Shown here one piece after another: positions 16,119 through 23,812 of a stretch of 64,000 nucleotides of DNA. Below the pieces are notes generated by a model, which worked only from the letters and a program-made list of their open reading frames with translations, did not search any database and was not told the DNA's origin. Numbering within the stretch: the stretch's first letter is position 1; each line of letters opens with the position of its first letter. The position numbers and the translations under genes are program-made. This DNA comes from Tangfeifania diversioriginum (GTDB lineage Bacteria > Bacteroidota > Bacteroidia > Bacteroidales > Prolixibacteraceae), in assembly GCA_945873105.1 (NCBI GenBank), contig CAMCBW010000016.1, positions 1 to 64,000 on the forward strand, in the 5' to 3' direction.

Positions 16119-16440
16119 AAAAGATGATCTCTAAACTGCACATTTATGGTTGGAAAATCAAAACAGATTCCACATAAAACATTCTATTTTAAAGATTTAA
16201 GTAATTAGAAAATAAAATGTCATCTATTTTTCCTGCGTTATTTTGCATTCAATTCTCGATGCTATTGTCAAGTTAGCAGGACAGTAGAATTTAAACTAAG
16301 ACATTTATTGTTTCTAATACTTAAGCTCGATCAAGCTTCGGAGGACCGAAATTTCTTGTGCGTAATGAATTGACACGTCATATTTTATTGACCAAATTGA
16401 GAAAGCTGGAACAAAAATTCAATTAATTAAAAACATCGTC
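16119..16440. other. Intergenic region between ATPase and binding-protein genes
   Basis: 322 bp, strongly AT-rich, no supported ORF, no perfect hairpin terminator. It probably holds a promoter for the binding protein (a TTATTTTGC stretch near 16230 loosely resembles a Bacteroidota -7 box), but I cannot define it. Confidence 0.5.
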
Positions 16441-17265
16441 ATGAAAAAAGTAACAACAGTTCTATTCGTTGCCATTTTGGCAGTTACCCTAAGTGGTTGT
16501 GGAGGTACCAAAACAGAGAAAATCAATACCATTCCTGATCTGAAAGGGAAAGTAATTGGAGCCTTGGCCTCGGGTGCATCTACAAAAAATTATGAGACAA
16601 TGATTTACAACCTTATTGGGGCAGAACCCAAAGAAATTGTCTATTTTAAACGGGGAATGGACGTACATACTGCACTTACCAGTGGGAAGATTGATGCTTT
16701 TCCCTCCATGAACTTCTGCGCAAATTACATTCTCAAGAGAGATGAGACATTAAAAATGATTGAGGTACCTGCAAAGATAGAAGGCGGGGTTATCATGGTG
16801 GTGCGCACCGAAGACCAACTATTAAAAGAGGATTTGGACAAAGGCATCACAACCCTTCAGGACAATGGCACTTTAAACACACTGGAGAGCAAATGGATTA
16901 CCAACCTCTCTGAAAACGATCCGGTTAGTGAACCGATGCCAAAAATTGAAGGGGCAAAAACTGTTTACGTTGGTGTCTCAGGAGATTGGAAACCGCTTGA
17001 TTACATTGCAGCTGACGGCCGGCCGGCTGGATACAATGTGGCCATCCTGTCAGAAATTGGAAAAATACTCAATATCAACTTCGAGTTTGTCTCCATTGAA
17101 GCAGATGCGAGGTTCACAGCTCTTTTCAGTAAAAAAATCGATGTAATCTTCTACCATTTCCAGAGTTCGAATACCGATTATTTTGATGAATTCAAAAATC
17201 CCAACTGGATTGGAACCAAACCTTACTACTCCTACAAAGGTGGTTGCTTTATTGTCAAAAAATGA
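16441..17265 (+). CDS. Solute-binding lipoprotein, family 3-like, with apparently permuted halves
   Basis: 274 aa. Lipoprotein signal with lipobox TLSGC (Cys20). Residues 31-153 match the second half of family-3 binding proteins: PDLKGKVIGALASGAST, ALTSGKIDAF, then LDKGITTLQDNGTLNTLESKW, which is the usual C-terminus. Residues 173-274 match the normal first half: TVYVGVSGDWKPLDY, DGRPAGYNVAILSEIGKIL, ALFSKKIDVI, KPYYSYKGGCFIVKK. The order is therefore reversed relative to the family, with a Pro/Glu linker at 156-170. The TxxR position that holds the ligand carboxylate in amino-acid binders reads SSNTDYFD, without Arg, so the ligand may not be an amino acid. Total length equals one ordinary binding protein. 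Confidence 0.85.
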   Translation: MKKVTTVLFVAILAVTLSGCGGTKTEKINTIPDLKGKVIGALASGASTKNYETMIYNLIGAEPKEIVYFKRGMDVHTALTSGKIDAFPSMNFCANYILKRDETLKMIEVPAKIEGGVIMVVRTEDQLLKEDLDKGITTLQDNGTLNTLESKWITNLSENDPVSEPMPKIEGAKTVYVGVSGDWKPLDYIAADGRPAGYNVAILSEIGKILNINFEFVSIEADARFTALFSKKIDVIFYHFQSSNTDYFDEFKNPNWIGTKPYYSYKGGCFIVKK

Positions 17266-17290
17266 TTTATCCCTTCCATTGGAAAATTAG

Positions 17291-17315
17291 GCCATTGCAC
17301 CTCCACTGCAATGGC
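17291..17315 (+). terminator. Intercistronic stem-loop between binding protein and TonB receptor
   Basis: A 9-bp perfect stem (GCCATTGCA at 17291-17299 with TGCAATGGC at 17307-17315) and a 7-nt loop, followed by TTAATTC rather than a long T run. It may be a weak terminator or an RNA-processing or attenuation hairpin that sets the ratio of the two genes. Confidence 0.55.
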
Positions 17316-17343
17316 TTAATTCAGGCTTTATAAGCAAGATCTC

Positions 17344-19290
17344 ATGAAGATTCCTATAACACTATTTCTCTGCTTGTTATCTGTTGAATTGTTATCACAA
17401 GTCGTAAAAGACACGCTATCAACTACCGAATTACCGGAAATTGTTATAACAGCGAGTGGCTTTCTAAAACGATCCAACCTAAATACAAGCATCAGCTATT
17501 TGCCAACTGAGCAAATAGCCCTGACGCATCCGGAAAAAATAACCGATGGATTAACATTTCTCCCAGGGATTTATAGTGTTCCGGATGGCGGACTGGGGGG
17601 CCAAACGCTAAATGTCAGGGGCTTTGAGCAAAACCGTGTCAATATTTTCTTCAACGGTATTCCATTGAGGTCCAATGCAGAAGGCAGAATCAACATCGAT
17701 GGTTTTTTCTTTACAAATGCTGATATATCCGTTGAAAAAGGAACTGCATCATTGATTTATGGGGCAAATTCTTCTGGAAATGTAATACGAATTGACAATA
17801 GAATTTTTTTGGAAGAAAAAATTGGCATTAAAATAAATTCTTATCTGGGCACCAATGGTAAAAAGAGTTTCAATGGCCTGATAACTGGCAATATTAAAAA
17901 GAAAATCCATTTTCAGGCATCCGCGAATCTGGTTAAAAGCAATTCATTCCTGATTTCCAAGGATTTTGAAACAGTACCCTCCCAAATGACAAGGGAAAGA
18001 GTAAACAGTGATCAGGAAAATGTGGAGATAATTTCAACAATTACCTACACCCCAAACAAGAACCATCATTTTAGCCTGACAGGAATGCACAATGAAAGAG
18101 TCTTTGGGTATGCACCCTCCACAAGCTATCCCAGATTCCGGAGAATGGATTACTGGAAAAACTCAATCGTTGGTCTAAGAAATATTTCGTCCTTTGGCAA
18201 TAAAATAAGTTTGGAAACGAATTTCTATTTTACCTTTCTAAATGATACCATCAACGATTACAAGGACAACACCTTTACAAAGGTAAACCAATTTAGCCAT
18301 TGGAAGGATAAAACCACAGGAGCAAGGGGAATCCTATCCTACCAGTTTACCAAACAACATCAGCTAAGCTATTCAATTGATTACAAAAATGATATCCACA
18401 ACCAGACCTGGGTAACAACAGCAACGACGAAGATAAAATCATTTTTATCGGCCGTTGAATACAGGGGAACTTTTTCAAATGGAATTTCTTTGAATGCAGG
18501 CTCTTCCTTTAATCTGTATAATCCCGTTAACAATTTAGCCAACAGTAGCATCGCCAGAAAGGATTTATCGGAATGGAACTACCAATTGTCAACAGCCTAC
18601 AGTACGGCGAATCTTAAGCATAAAATTCATGCAGGATACAGCAGAACCTCTATTTTTCCCAGAATGCTTGATTTGTTTGGAGACGTTTTAATGGGCTATT
18701 CAGCCAATCCTGATTTAATTTCGGAGACGAGCAACAATGTTGACGCAGGTGTCAGCTCCCTCTTCTTTGACAACCAATTGACAATTCAGCTCGGTGGATA
18801 TTACAGCCCTGTCAAAAATCTTATAACCACTGTAAAAGCGACAGAAACAACTTACAAAATCATCAACCTGAAATCTGCCGTTCTTGCCGGGGGAGAGTTT
18901 ATGTTGAAATACTCGCCCAATGACAATGTTTTCGCCATAATTAGCTATTCCTACTTAAACGCGAAAAACACTTCGGCCAATCGCACTTCAGATTACATTG
19001 CCTATCGACCCAAAAATCAACTAAAGACATTCCTTTCCTACATGCCCGTAAAGTACCTGGGTTTTGATCTCACTTACACTGCAGTATCAAAAAGATATTA
19101 CGACAACCAAACGATTTGGCATGAACTACCCGGCTATTCCTTGGTTGATTTCGGCATAACTTCCAAGCCAATCCAACACCTTACCTGCTGGCTGAAAGCA
19201 TACAACCTGTTGGACAAAAATTTTGTGAGCGCATTTGACCAACCTCAACCTGGTCGTGAATTCCGCCTGGGATTGTCCTTTCAATGGTAA
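17344..19290 (+). CDS. TonB-dependent outer-membrane receptor
   Basis: 648 aa with signal peptide (about 1-19). No carboxypeptidase-like N-domain; after a short TonB-box-like stretch (TELPEIVITASG, about 29-40) comes the plug domain with LPGIYSVPDGGLGGQTLNVRGF and the ending SASLIYG-type motif (TASLIYGANSSGNVIRI), then a beta barrel that ends in Trp (LGLSFQW). It resembles metal-chelate or small-solute receptors rather than SusC. It follows the binding-protein gene by 78 bp on the same strand, so it probably supplies the same solute to the periplasm. Ligand unknown. Confidence 0.9.
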   Translation: MKIPITLFLCLLSVELLSQVVKDTLSTTELPEIVITASGFLKRSNLNTSISYLPTEQIALTHPEKITDGLTFLPGIYSVPDGGLGGQTLNVRGFEQNRVNIFFNGIPLRSNAEGRINIDGFFFTNADISVEKGTASLIYGANSSGNVIRIDNRIFLEEKIGIKINSYLGTNGKKSFNGLITGNIKKKIHFQASANLVKSNSFLISKDFETVPSQMTRERVNSDQENVEIISTITYTPNKNHHFSLTGMHNERVFGYAPSTSYPRFRRMDYWKNSIVGLRNISSFGNKISLETNFYFTFLNDTINDYKDNTFTKVNQFSHWKDKTTGARGILSYQFTKQHQLSYSIDYKNDIHNQTWVTTATTKIKSFLSAVEYRGTFSNGISLNAGSSFNLYNPVNNLANSSIARKDLSEWNYQLSTAYSTANLKHKIHAGYSRTSIFPRMLDLFGDVLMGYSANPDLISETSNNVDAGVSSLFFDNQLTIQLGGYYSPVKNLITTVKATETTYKIINLKSAVLAGGEFMLKYSPNDNVFAIISYSYLNAKNTSANRTSDYIAYRPKNQLKTFLSYMPVKYLGFDLTYTAVSKRYYDNQTIWHELPGYSLVDFGITSKPIQHLTCWLKAYNLLDKNFVSAFDQPQPGREFRLGLSFQW

Positions 19291-19302
19291 CTGAATTTAG
19301 AA

Positions 19303-19574
19303 GCTGTTTAAAATTAATACACAGAGTATTTATTACTCCTTGATGAAACTGATCATGTCATTGAAATTGTCGCATTGTGCAAAAATTTTCAAGAGAAAAA
19401 ATGAGGTACACAACTTGTCCCGATTCATCGGGAGAGAGGAAATCGCTTGCGATTTTCCAACTCTGTGAAACTCCGGGGTTTCTCTTATGAAAATTCGAAA
19501 TAGCAGAAATTTCTATTTGCTCTCTCTTTTCGATAAATAGTTAGATATTCTCTGTGTTATTTATTTAAACAGTC
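19303..19574. mobile_element. MITE-like element with imperfect terminal inverted repeats
   Basis: About 272 bp. The left end (19303-19329: GCTGTTTAAAATTAATACAC followed by AGAGTA) and right end (19546-19574, reverse complement beginning AGACTGTTTAAATAAATAAC) match at most positions over about 26 bp. Inside are two small palindromes: AAATCGC-TT-GCGATTT near 19440 and CTCCGGGG-like near 19470. There is no ORF. A fragment of the same end sequence occurs near 1579. Length, ends and lack of coding capacity fit a non-autonomous element, but I cannot see a target-site duplication. The remaining DNA to 19850 holds no supported gene. Confidence 0.5.
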
Positions 19575-19850
19575 TCTTCTTAGACAGTCGCTCAATCTTG
19601 AATGTAATTTTTGATTGTGTCTATTGAAAGGAAAAGCCCGGGAATATCAATGATTATTGCAGATTATATCCTTATAAAAATACGATAATACCTGCTTAGA
19701 TAATCCTTATTACCTACTCCTGCTGGCTAAGACCAAAGCCAAATAGCCAATGGTATTCCTGGCAGTGAAATTCAAAAGCTATTTTTTCCCGAGAAATCTT
19801 ACTTTTGTAATTCGTTTGAGGAAAAACATACTCATTGTAAAAATTGGAGC

Positions 19851-20567
19851 ATGAAGCTAGCGTTGATAGGTTACGGAAAAATGGGAAAAGAGATTGAACA
19901 GATCGCAATACATCGCGGTCATTCCATCGTTCTCAAAATTGACATCAACAACCAACACGACCTGACTGTCGAAAATCTCGCCGGGGCAGATGTGGCCATT
20001 GAGTTTACTACACCTGATACGGCGACCCAAAACTACCGCCTCTGCTTCGATGCAGGTGTTCCTGTCGTAAGTGGAACTACCGGATGGCTGGATCAAAAAT
20101 CTGCCATCGAAAACGAGTGTATCTCAAAAAATGGTTGTTTCTTCTATACTTCCAATTTCAGTCTGGGAATGAACCTGTTTTTCGAACTGAACAAGATCCT
20201 GGCCAGAATGATGAAGCCATTCCCAGCCTACGACATTACCATGACAGAGATCCATCACACCCAAAAACTGGATGCTCCCAGTGGAACCGCCATTACCCTG
20301 GCCGAAGGTATAATCGCAGAGAATGGCGCCAAAAAATCATGGACCATCGAACCATCCCAAAACAAGGAAGAACTTTTTATTCATCCGGTTCGAAAAGATC
20401 CCTATCCGGGATTGCACACAATAAAATATGATTCGGAAATCGATTGTATCGAAATTACCCACAACGCATACAGCAGAAAAGGGTTAGCTTTGGGAGCCGT
20501 TTTGGCCGCAGAGTTCTGCTTTGGCAAAAAGGGTATTTTCACCATGTCTGATATGTTAAAATTATAA
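19851..20567 (+). CDS. dapB: 4-hydroxy-tetrahydrodipicolinate reductase
   Basis: 238 aa. N-terminal nucleotide-binding fold with GYGKMG (7-12); the catalytic motif HHTQKLDAPSGTA (His135, His136, Lys139) is intact. Enzyme of lysine and diaminopimelate synthesis, using NAD(P)H to reduce the DapA product. Length is slightly below the roughly 260 aa enterobacterial enzyme but typical for Bacteroidota. It is 11 bp upstream of lepB, so it starts an operon dapB-lepB-wbqC-like. Confidence 0.96.
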   Translation: MKLALIGYGKMGKEIEQIAIHRGHSIVLKIDINNQHDLTVENLAGADVAIEFTTPDTATQNYRLCFDAGVPVVSGTTGWLDQKSAIENECISKNGCFFYTSNFSLGMNLFFELNKILARMMKPFPAYDITMTEIHHTQKLDAPSGTAITLAEGIIAENGAKKSWTIEPSQNKEELFIHPVRKDPYPGLHTIKYDSEIDCIEITHNAYSRKGLALGAVLAAEFCFGKKGIFTMSDMLKL

Positions 20568-20578
20568 CTTGATTCAAT

Positions 20579-21919
20579 ATGTTTAAGAACATCTCTAAAG
20601 GTCAATGGATTACATTTGGTATTGTTGCAGGATTATACCTGCTTTGGGTAATCTGGCTCGGTAACTTCTGGTGGCTGATCGGAGTCGGCATCATTTTCGA
20701 CATGTACATTACAGAAAAAGTCAACTGGACCTTCTGGAAAAAAAGAAATCCGGTTGGGGGAAAACAGACCAAATTGGTCGAATGGGTCGATGCCATTATC
20801 TTTGCAGTGATCGCAGCTACCTTTATCCGGCTCTTCTTCATCGAAGCCTATACCATTCCGACCTCCTCGATGGAAAAATCAATGATGGTGGGGGATTATC
20901 TCTTCGTAAGCAAAACCTCCTATGGCCCGAAATTGCCCAATACTCCGGTTGCCTTCCCTTTTGTACACCATACCATGCCTTTTACAGCTGCTACCCGCTC
21001 TTTCAGCGAAGTAATCCACAACGATTACAGAAGACTGGCCGGATTTGGAAAAGTCAAAAACGACGATGTGGTGGTCTTCAACTTCCCGGAAGGAGATACT
21101 GTATGTACCAATATGCAGGAGCGCAGTTATTACGATCTGGTTCGGAGCTATGGCAGGGAAAGAGTGGTATCAGACAAACGATCCTTCGGCGACATCATCT
21201 ACCGTCCTGTCGATAAGCGGGAAAACTACATCAAGCGTTGCATTGCCATCGCTGGCGATTCGCTTAAAATTGAAAGCGGAAAGGTTTATGTCAACGGAAA
21301 ATTACAAAAAGAGATTCCCGGTATCCAGAGCAAGTACCTCATCACCATACAGGGTAACTCCCTCAATCCGAATGCAATGGAAAAACTGGACATTACCCCC
21401 GAAGACATCGAGGGTTCTGGATCCAGACTGGTCGTCTCCCTCACCGCAGAAAATTACAAAAAACTGGAGGGAATGAAGTTTGTCACAAGCAAGGAGCAGG
21501 TCGGCTGGTCCAAAGACGAACGTGATCCGAGCATTTTCCCCAGTGATGAACAATATACCTGGAATCTCGACAATTTTGGCCCGATTTGGGTGCCAAAAAA
21601 GGGTACAACCATCCAACTCACAACAAAAAACCTTCCACTTTACAAAAGGATCATCGATGTATACGAGGAGAACGATCTTGCGGTCAGAAATGGGGAAATC
21701 TACATCAACGGTGCCGTGGCGAAGGACTATACCTTTAAGTTGGACTACTTCTGGATGATGGGTGACAACCGTTACAACTCGGCTGACTCAAGATTCTGGG
21801 GCTTCGTGCCTGAGGACCATGTAGTAGGAAAAGCCTCCTTTGTCTGGCTCTCCCTCGACAAGAACAAATCATTCCTCTCCAAAATCCGCTGGAACCGCTT
21901 CTTCATGGGGGTCAAATAA
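20579..21919 (+). CDS. lepB: Signal peptidase I
   Basis: 446 aa. Two hydrophobic segments near the N-terminus (about 11-42) and one before the catalytic Ser (about 70-90). Catalytic Ser97 in IPTSSMEKSM; general-base Lys219 in YIKRCIAIAGD; C-terminal box MMGDNRYNSADSRFWGFVP. It cleaves signal peptides on the periplasmic face of the inner membrane. A large insertion between the Lys box and the GDNR box (about 230-390) makes it longer than Gram-negative relatives of about 320 aa, as is common in this phylum. Confidence 0.96.
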   Translation: MFKNISKGQWITFGIVAGLYLLWVIWLGNFWWLIGVGIIFDMYITEKVNWTFWKKRNPVGGKQTKLVEWVDAIIFAVIAATFIRLFFIEAYTIPTSSMEKSMMVGDYLFVSKTSYGPKLPNTPVAFPFVHHTMPFTAATRSFSEVIHNDYRRLAGFGKVKNDDVVVFNFPEGDTVCTNMQERSYYDLVRSYGRERVVSDKRSFGDIIYRPVDKRENYIKRCIAIAGDSLKIESGKVYVNGKLQKEIPGIQSKYLITIQGNSLNPNAMEKLDITPEDIEGSGSRLVVSLTAENYKKLEGMKFVTSKEQVGWSKDERDPSIFPSDEQYTWNLDNFGPIWVPKKGTTIQLTTKNLPLYKRIIDVYEENDLAVRNGEIYINGAVAKDYTFKLDYFWMMGDNRYNSADSRFWGFVPEDHVVGKASFVWLSLDKNKSFLSKIRWNRFFMGVK

Positions 21920-21935
21920 CCGACTTTCCCTTTAA

Positions 21936-22619
21936 ATGGAATCCCGGAAAAATAGTATACTGCTGAGCAGCGCTTATCTGGCGCCTGTTCAGTACTATAC
22001 AAAACTGCTATCTTACCAGGAAGTCGGTATTGAACTATACGAGCACTTTCTGAAGCAGACCTACCGTAACCGCACCACCATCCTTTCGGCAAACGGACCG
22101 CAAAACCTGACGGTTCCCGTTACCGAAGGATCAAATTCCAAAAGGCTTTTCCAGGATGTTGCCATCTCTTACGACCATCCATGGCAGAAATTGCACTGGA
22201 GGGCCTTGTTGTCTGCCTACAACAATGCGCCGTTTTTTGAATATTACTGCGACAGCCTGAAACCATTCTACCAGGAAAAAAGATGGAGGTACCTGATCGA
22301 CTTCAACGAGGAGATCCAACAGGTTGTTTTGGCGGAAATGAACCTGAAATGCGCAACCAAACGGACTGAATTCTTCACTTCACCTGGTGAAATATCGTCT
22401 GGGACAACTGATTTTCGTTACGCCATTCATCCCAAAACCAGCCACCAGTTACACGATGAAAATTTCATACCGGTGGTTTACATGCAGGTCTTTCAGGAAA
22501 AATTTGGCTTTACACCCAATCTGGGCATCCTGGATCTGCTTTTCAACGAGGGCCCGATGGCGGTGGATATTCTCAAAAAATCAACGAGTCAAAAAAGACT
22601 GGGGGACTTAGGGACTTAG
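21936..22619 (+). CDS. WbqC-family protein
   Basis: 227 aa. Starts with SSAYLAPVQYYTKLL and carries RNRTTILSANGPQNLTVPV and HPWQKLHWRALLSAYNNAPFFEYY, which are typical of the WbqC family (linked to O-antigen or polysaccharide synthesis; enzymatic role not established). It is 16 bp after lepB. The last residues (RLGDLGT) are encoded by the first units of a GGGACTTAG word repeat, so the natural C-terminus may have been replaced or extended by repeat growth. Confidence 0.85.
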   Translation: MESRKNSILLSSAYLAPVQYYTKLLSYQEVGIELYEHFLKQTYRNRTTILSANGPQNLTVPVTEGSNSKRLFQDVAISYDHPWQKLHWRALLSAYNNAPFFEYYCDSLKPFYQEKRWRYLIDFNEEIQQVVLAEMNLKCATKRTEFFTSPGEISSGTTDFRYAIHPKTSHQLHDENFIPVVYMQVFQEKFGFTPNLGILDLLFNEGPMAVDILKKSTSQKRLGDLGT

Positions 22620-22866
22620 AGACATAGGGACATAGGGACTTAGGGACATAGGGACTTAGGGACCAGGAGATAGGACTACTGTGTTTTGAAACGGGGAAAT
22701 AGAGAAAGAAGCAACGGTCCCTGAGCGAAGCCGAAGGTAACGTGAAAGGTCCATTTCAGTGATAACCATGACCGGTCCCTGAGCGAAGCCGAAGGGTGCA
22801 ACTCGTGGTTGGGAAGGGTTAATCCAAAATCGAAAATCCAAAATCGAAAATCCAAAATCCAAAATA
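22600..22866. repeat. Three different word repeats between convergent genes
   Basis: First, GGGACTTAGGGACATA-type words in tandem (about 22600-22670), beginning inside the WbqC gene. Second, two copies of a 22-bp unit GGTCCCTGAGCGAAGCCGAA plus GG at 22716-22737 and 22774-22795; related words beginning CCTGAGCG and ending GAAGG are known dispersed repeats in Bacteroidota genomes. Third, AATCCAAAATCGAAAATCC-type words (about 22822-22865). No ORF is supported. Confidence 0.85.
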
Positions 22867-22877
22867 ATTCCTGGTTT

Positions 22878-23675
22878 TCAATCATTCCCCTGAATGATCC
22901 TTCTCATCAGTCGCATCTGATGGGAATACCGGCCGGTATCGATATTGAAAATCCCGAAATGATCGATGTTGTCAATCCTTACTTTTCCGGAAGCATGGAT
23001 AATCTTGTTCTTCTCCCAGATAATCCCCACATGGACAATTTTTCCATCTTCGTTGTCAAAAAAGGCGAGATCTCCCGGTTGTGCCTCTTCCACGAAGGTA
23101 ATATTCTCCCCCATCAAGGCCTGCTGACCGGCATCCCTGGGAATTTGCAACCCAATCATTTTGTAAAGAATCTGTGACAATCCTGAACAGTCGACGCCAA
23201 AAGGAGATCTTCCGCCCCACAAATAAGGAGAATTGAAGTACTTCAGCGCGTTCTCTATCAATACATTCCTGACATTTTTTTTAACCGGTAAAATCTTATC
23301 TCCCTGTATGGTATAGGTTTCAGATCCAATCCTGAAGCTGTTGCTGGCAGATTTGTAAAAGGGAAGTGAACTTCCGGCTACCACCAGGAAACTTCCATAT
23401 CCCTTTTCCGGCTGAACGATGTTGAATGGATTGGTGGTGATGGCCAACTGTTGCTGTACCGATTGCAAATAGGTTTTTTCGTCAACCTCATTGACCATTT
23501 TAAGGTCAATCCAGCCCTCATAATGATCGAAATCGAGCTTAACCTTGCACCATTTTTTGTTTTCCTCAGTGATACTATAATGCTCACCAAAAAGTATTTG
23601 GGTGCACATTTCACTGGTTTCACTCGGATCGGTCCGTACCGGAACGATGCTAAGATTCGAGATTCCGTATCTCAT
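22878..23675 (-). CDS. SH3b / NlpC-P60 cell-wall endopeptidase
   Basis: 265 aa from ATG 23675 (MRYGISNLSIVPVR); the longer in-frame extension to 23777 lacks support. Bacterial SH3-like domains cover about 1-130. The NlpC/P60 catalytic domain (about 135-260) has Cys163 in GVDCSGL, His215 in IVHVGI, and His227 in IIHASG. These cleave the D-Glu to diamino-acid bond in peptidoglycan peptides, often in recycling. No clear signal peptide is seen, suggesting a cytoplasmic dipeptidyl-peptidase VI-like enzyme. A TATCTTTG sequence about 40 bp upstream fits the -7 consensus TAnnTTTG. Confidence 0.9.
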   Translation of the reverse strand: MRYGISNLSIVPVRTDPSETSEMCTQILFGEHYSITEENKKWCKVKLDFDHYEGWIDLKMVNEVDEKTYLQSVQQQLAITTNPFNIVQPEKGYGSFLVVAGSSLPFYKSASNSFRIGSETYTIQGDKILPVKKNVRNVLIENALKYFNSPYLWGGRSPFGVDCSGLSQILYKMIGLQIPRDAGQQALMGENITFVEEAQPGDLAFFDNEDGKIVHVGIIWEKNKIIHASGKVRIDNIDHFGIFNIDTGRYSHQMRLMRRIIQGND

Positions 23676-23812
23676 TAAAAATTTACTATTTTTGATTCTA
23701 CCCAAAGATAGAAATATTTGTATTTGGAGCGTGCTTTTGGAGGAGGAAATCCGATGAAATGCACGGATTGTTCTCAATTCTTATCGGGCATTTGAAAAAA
23801 TAAATTAATCGG

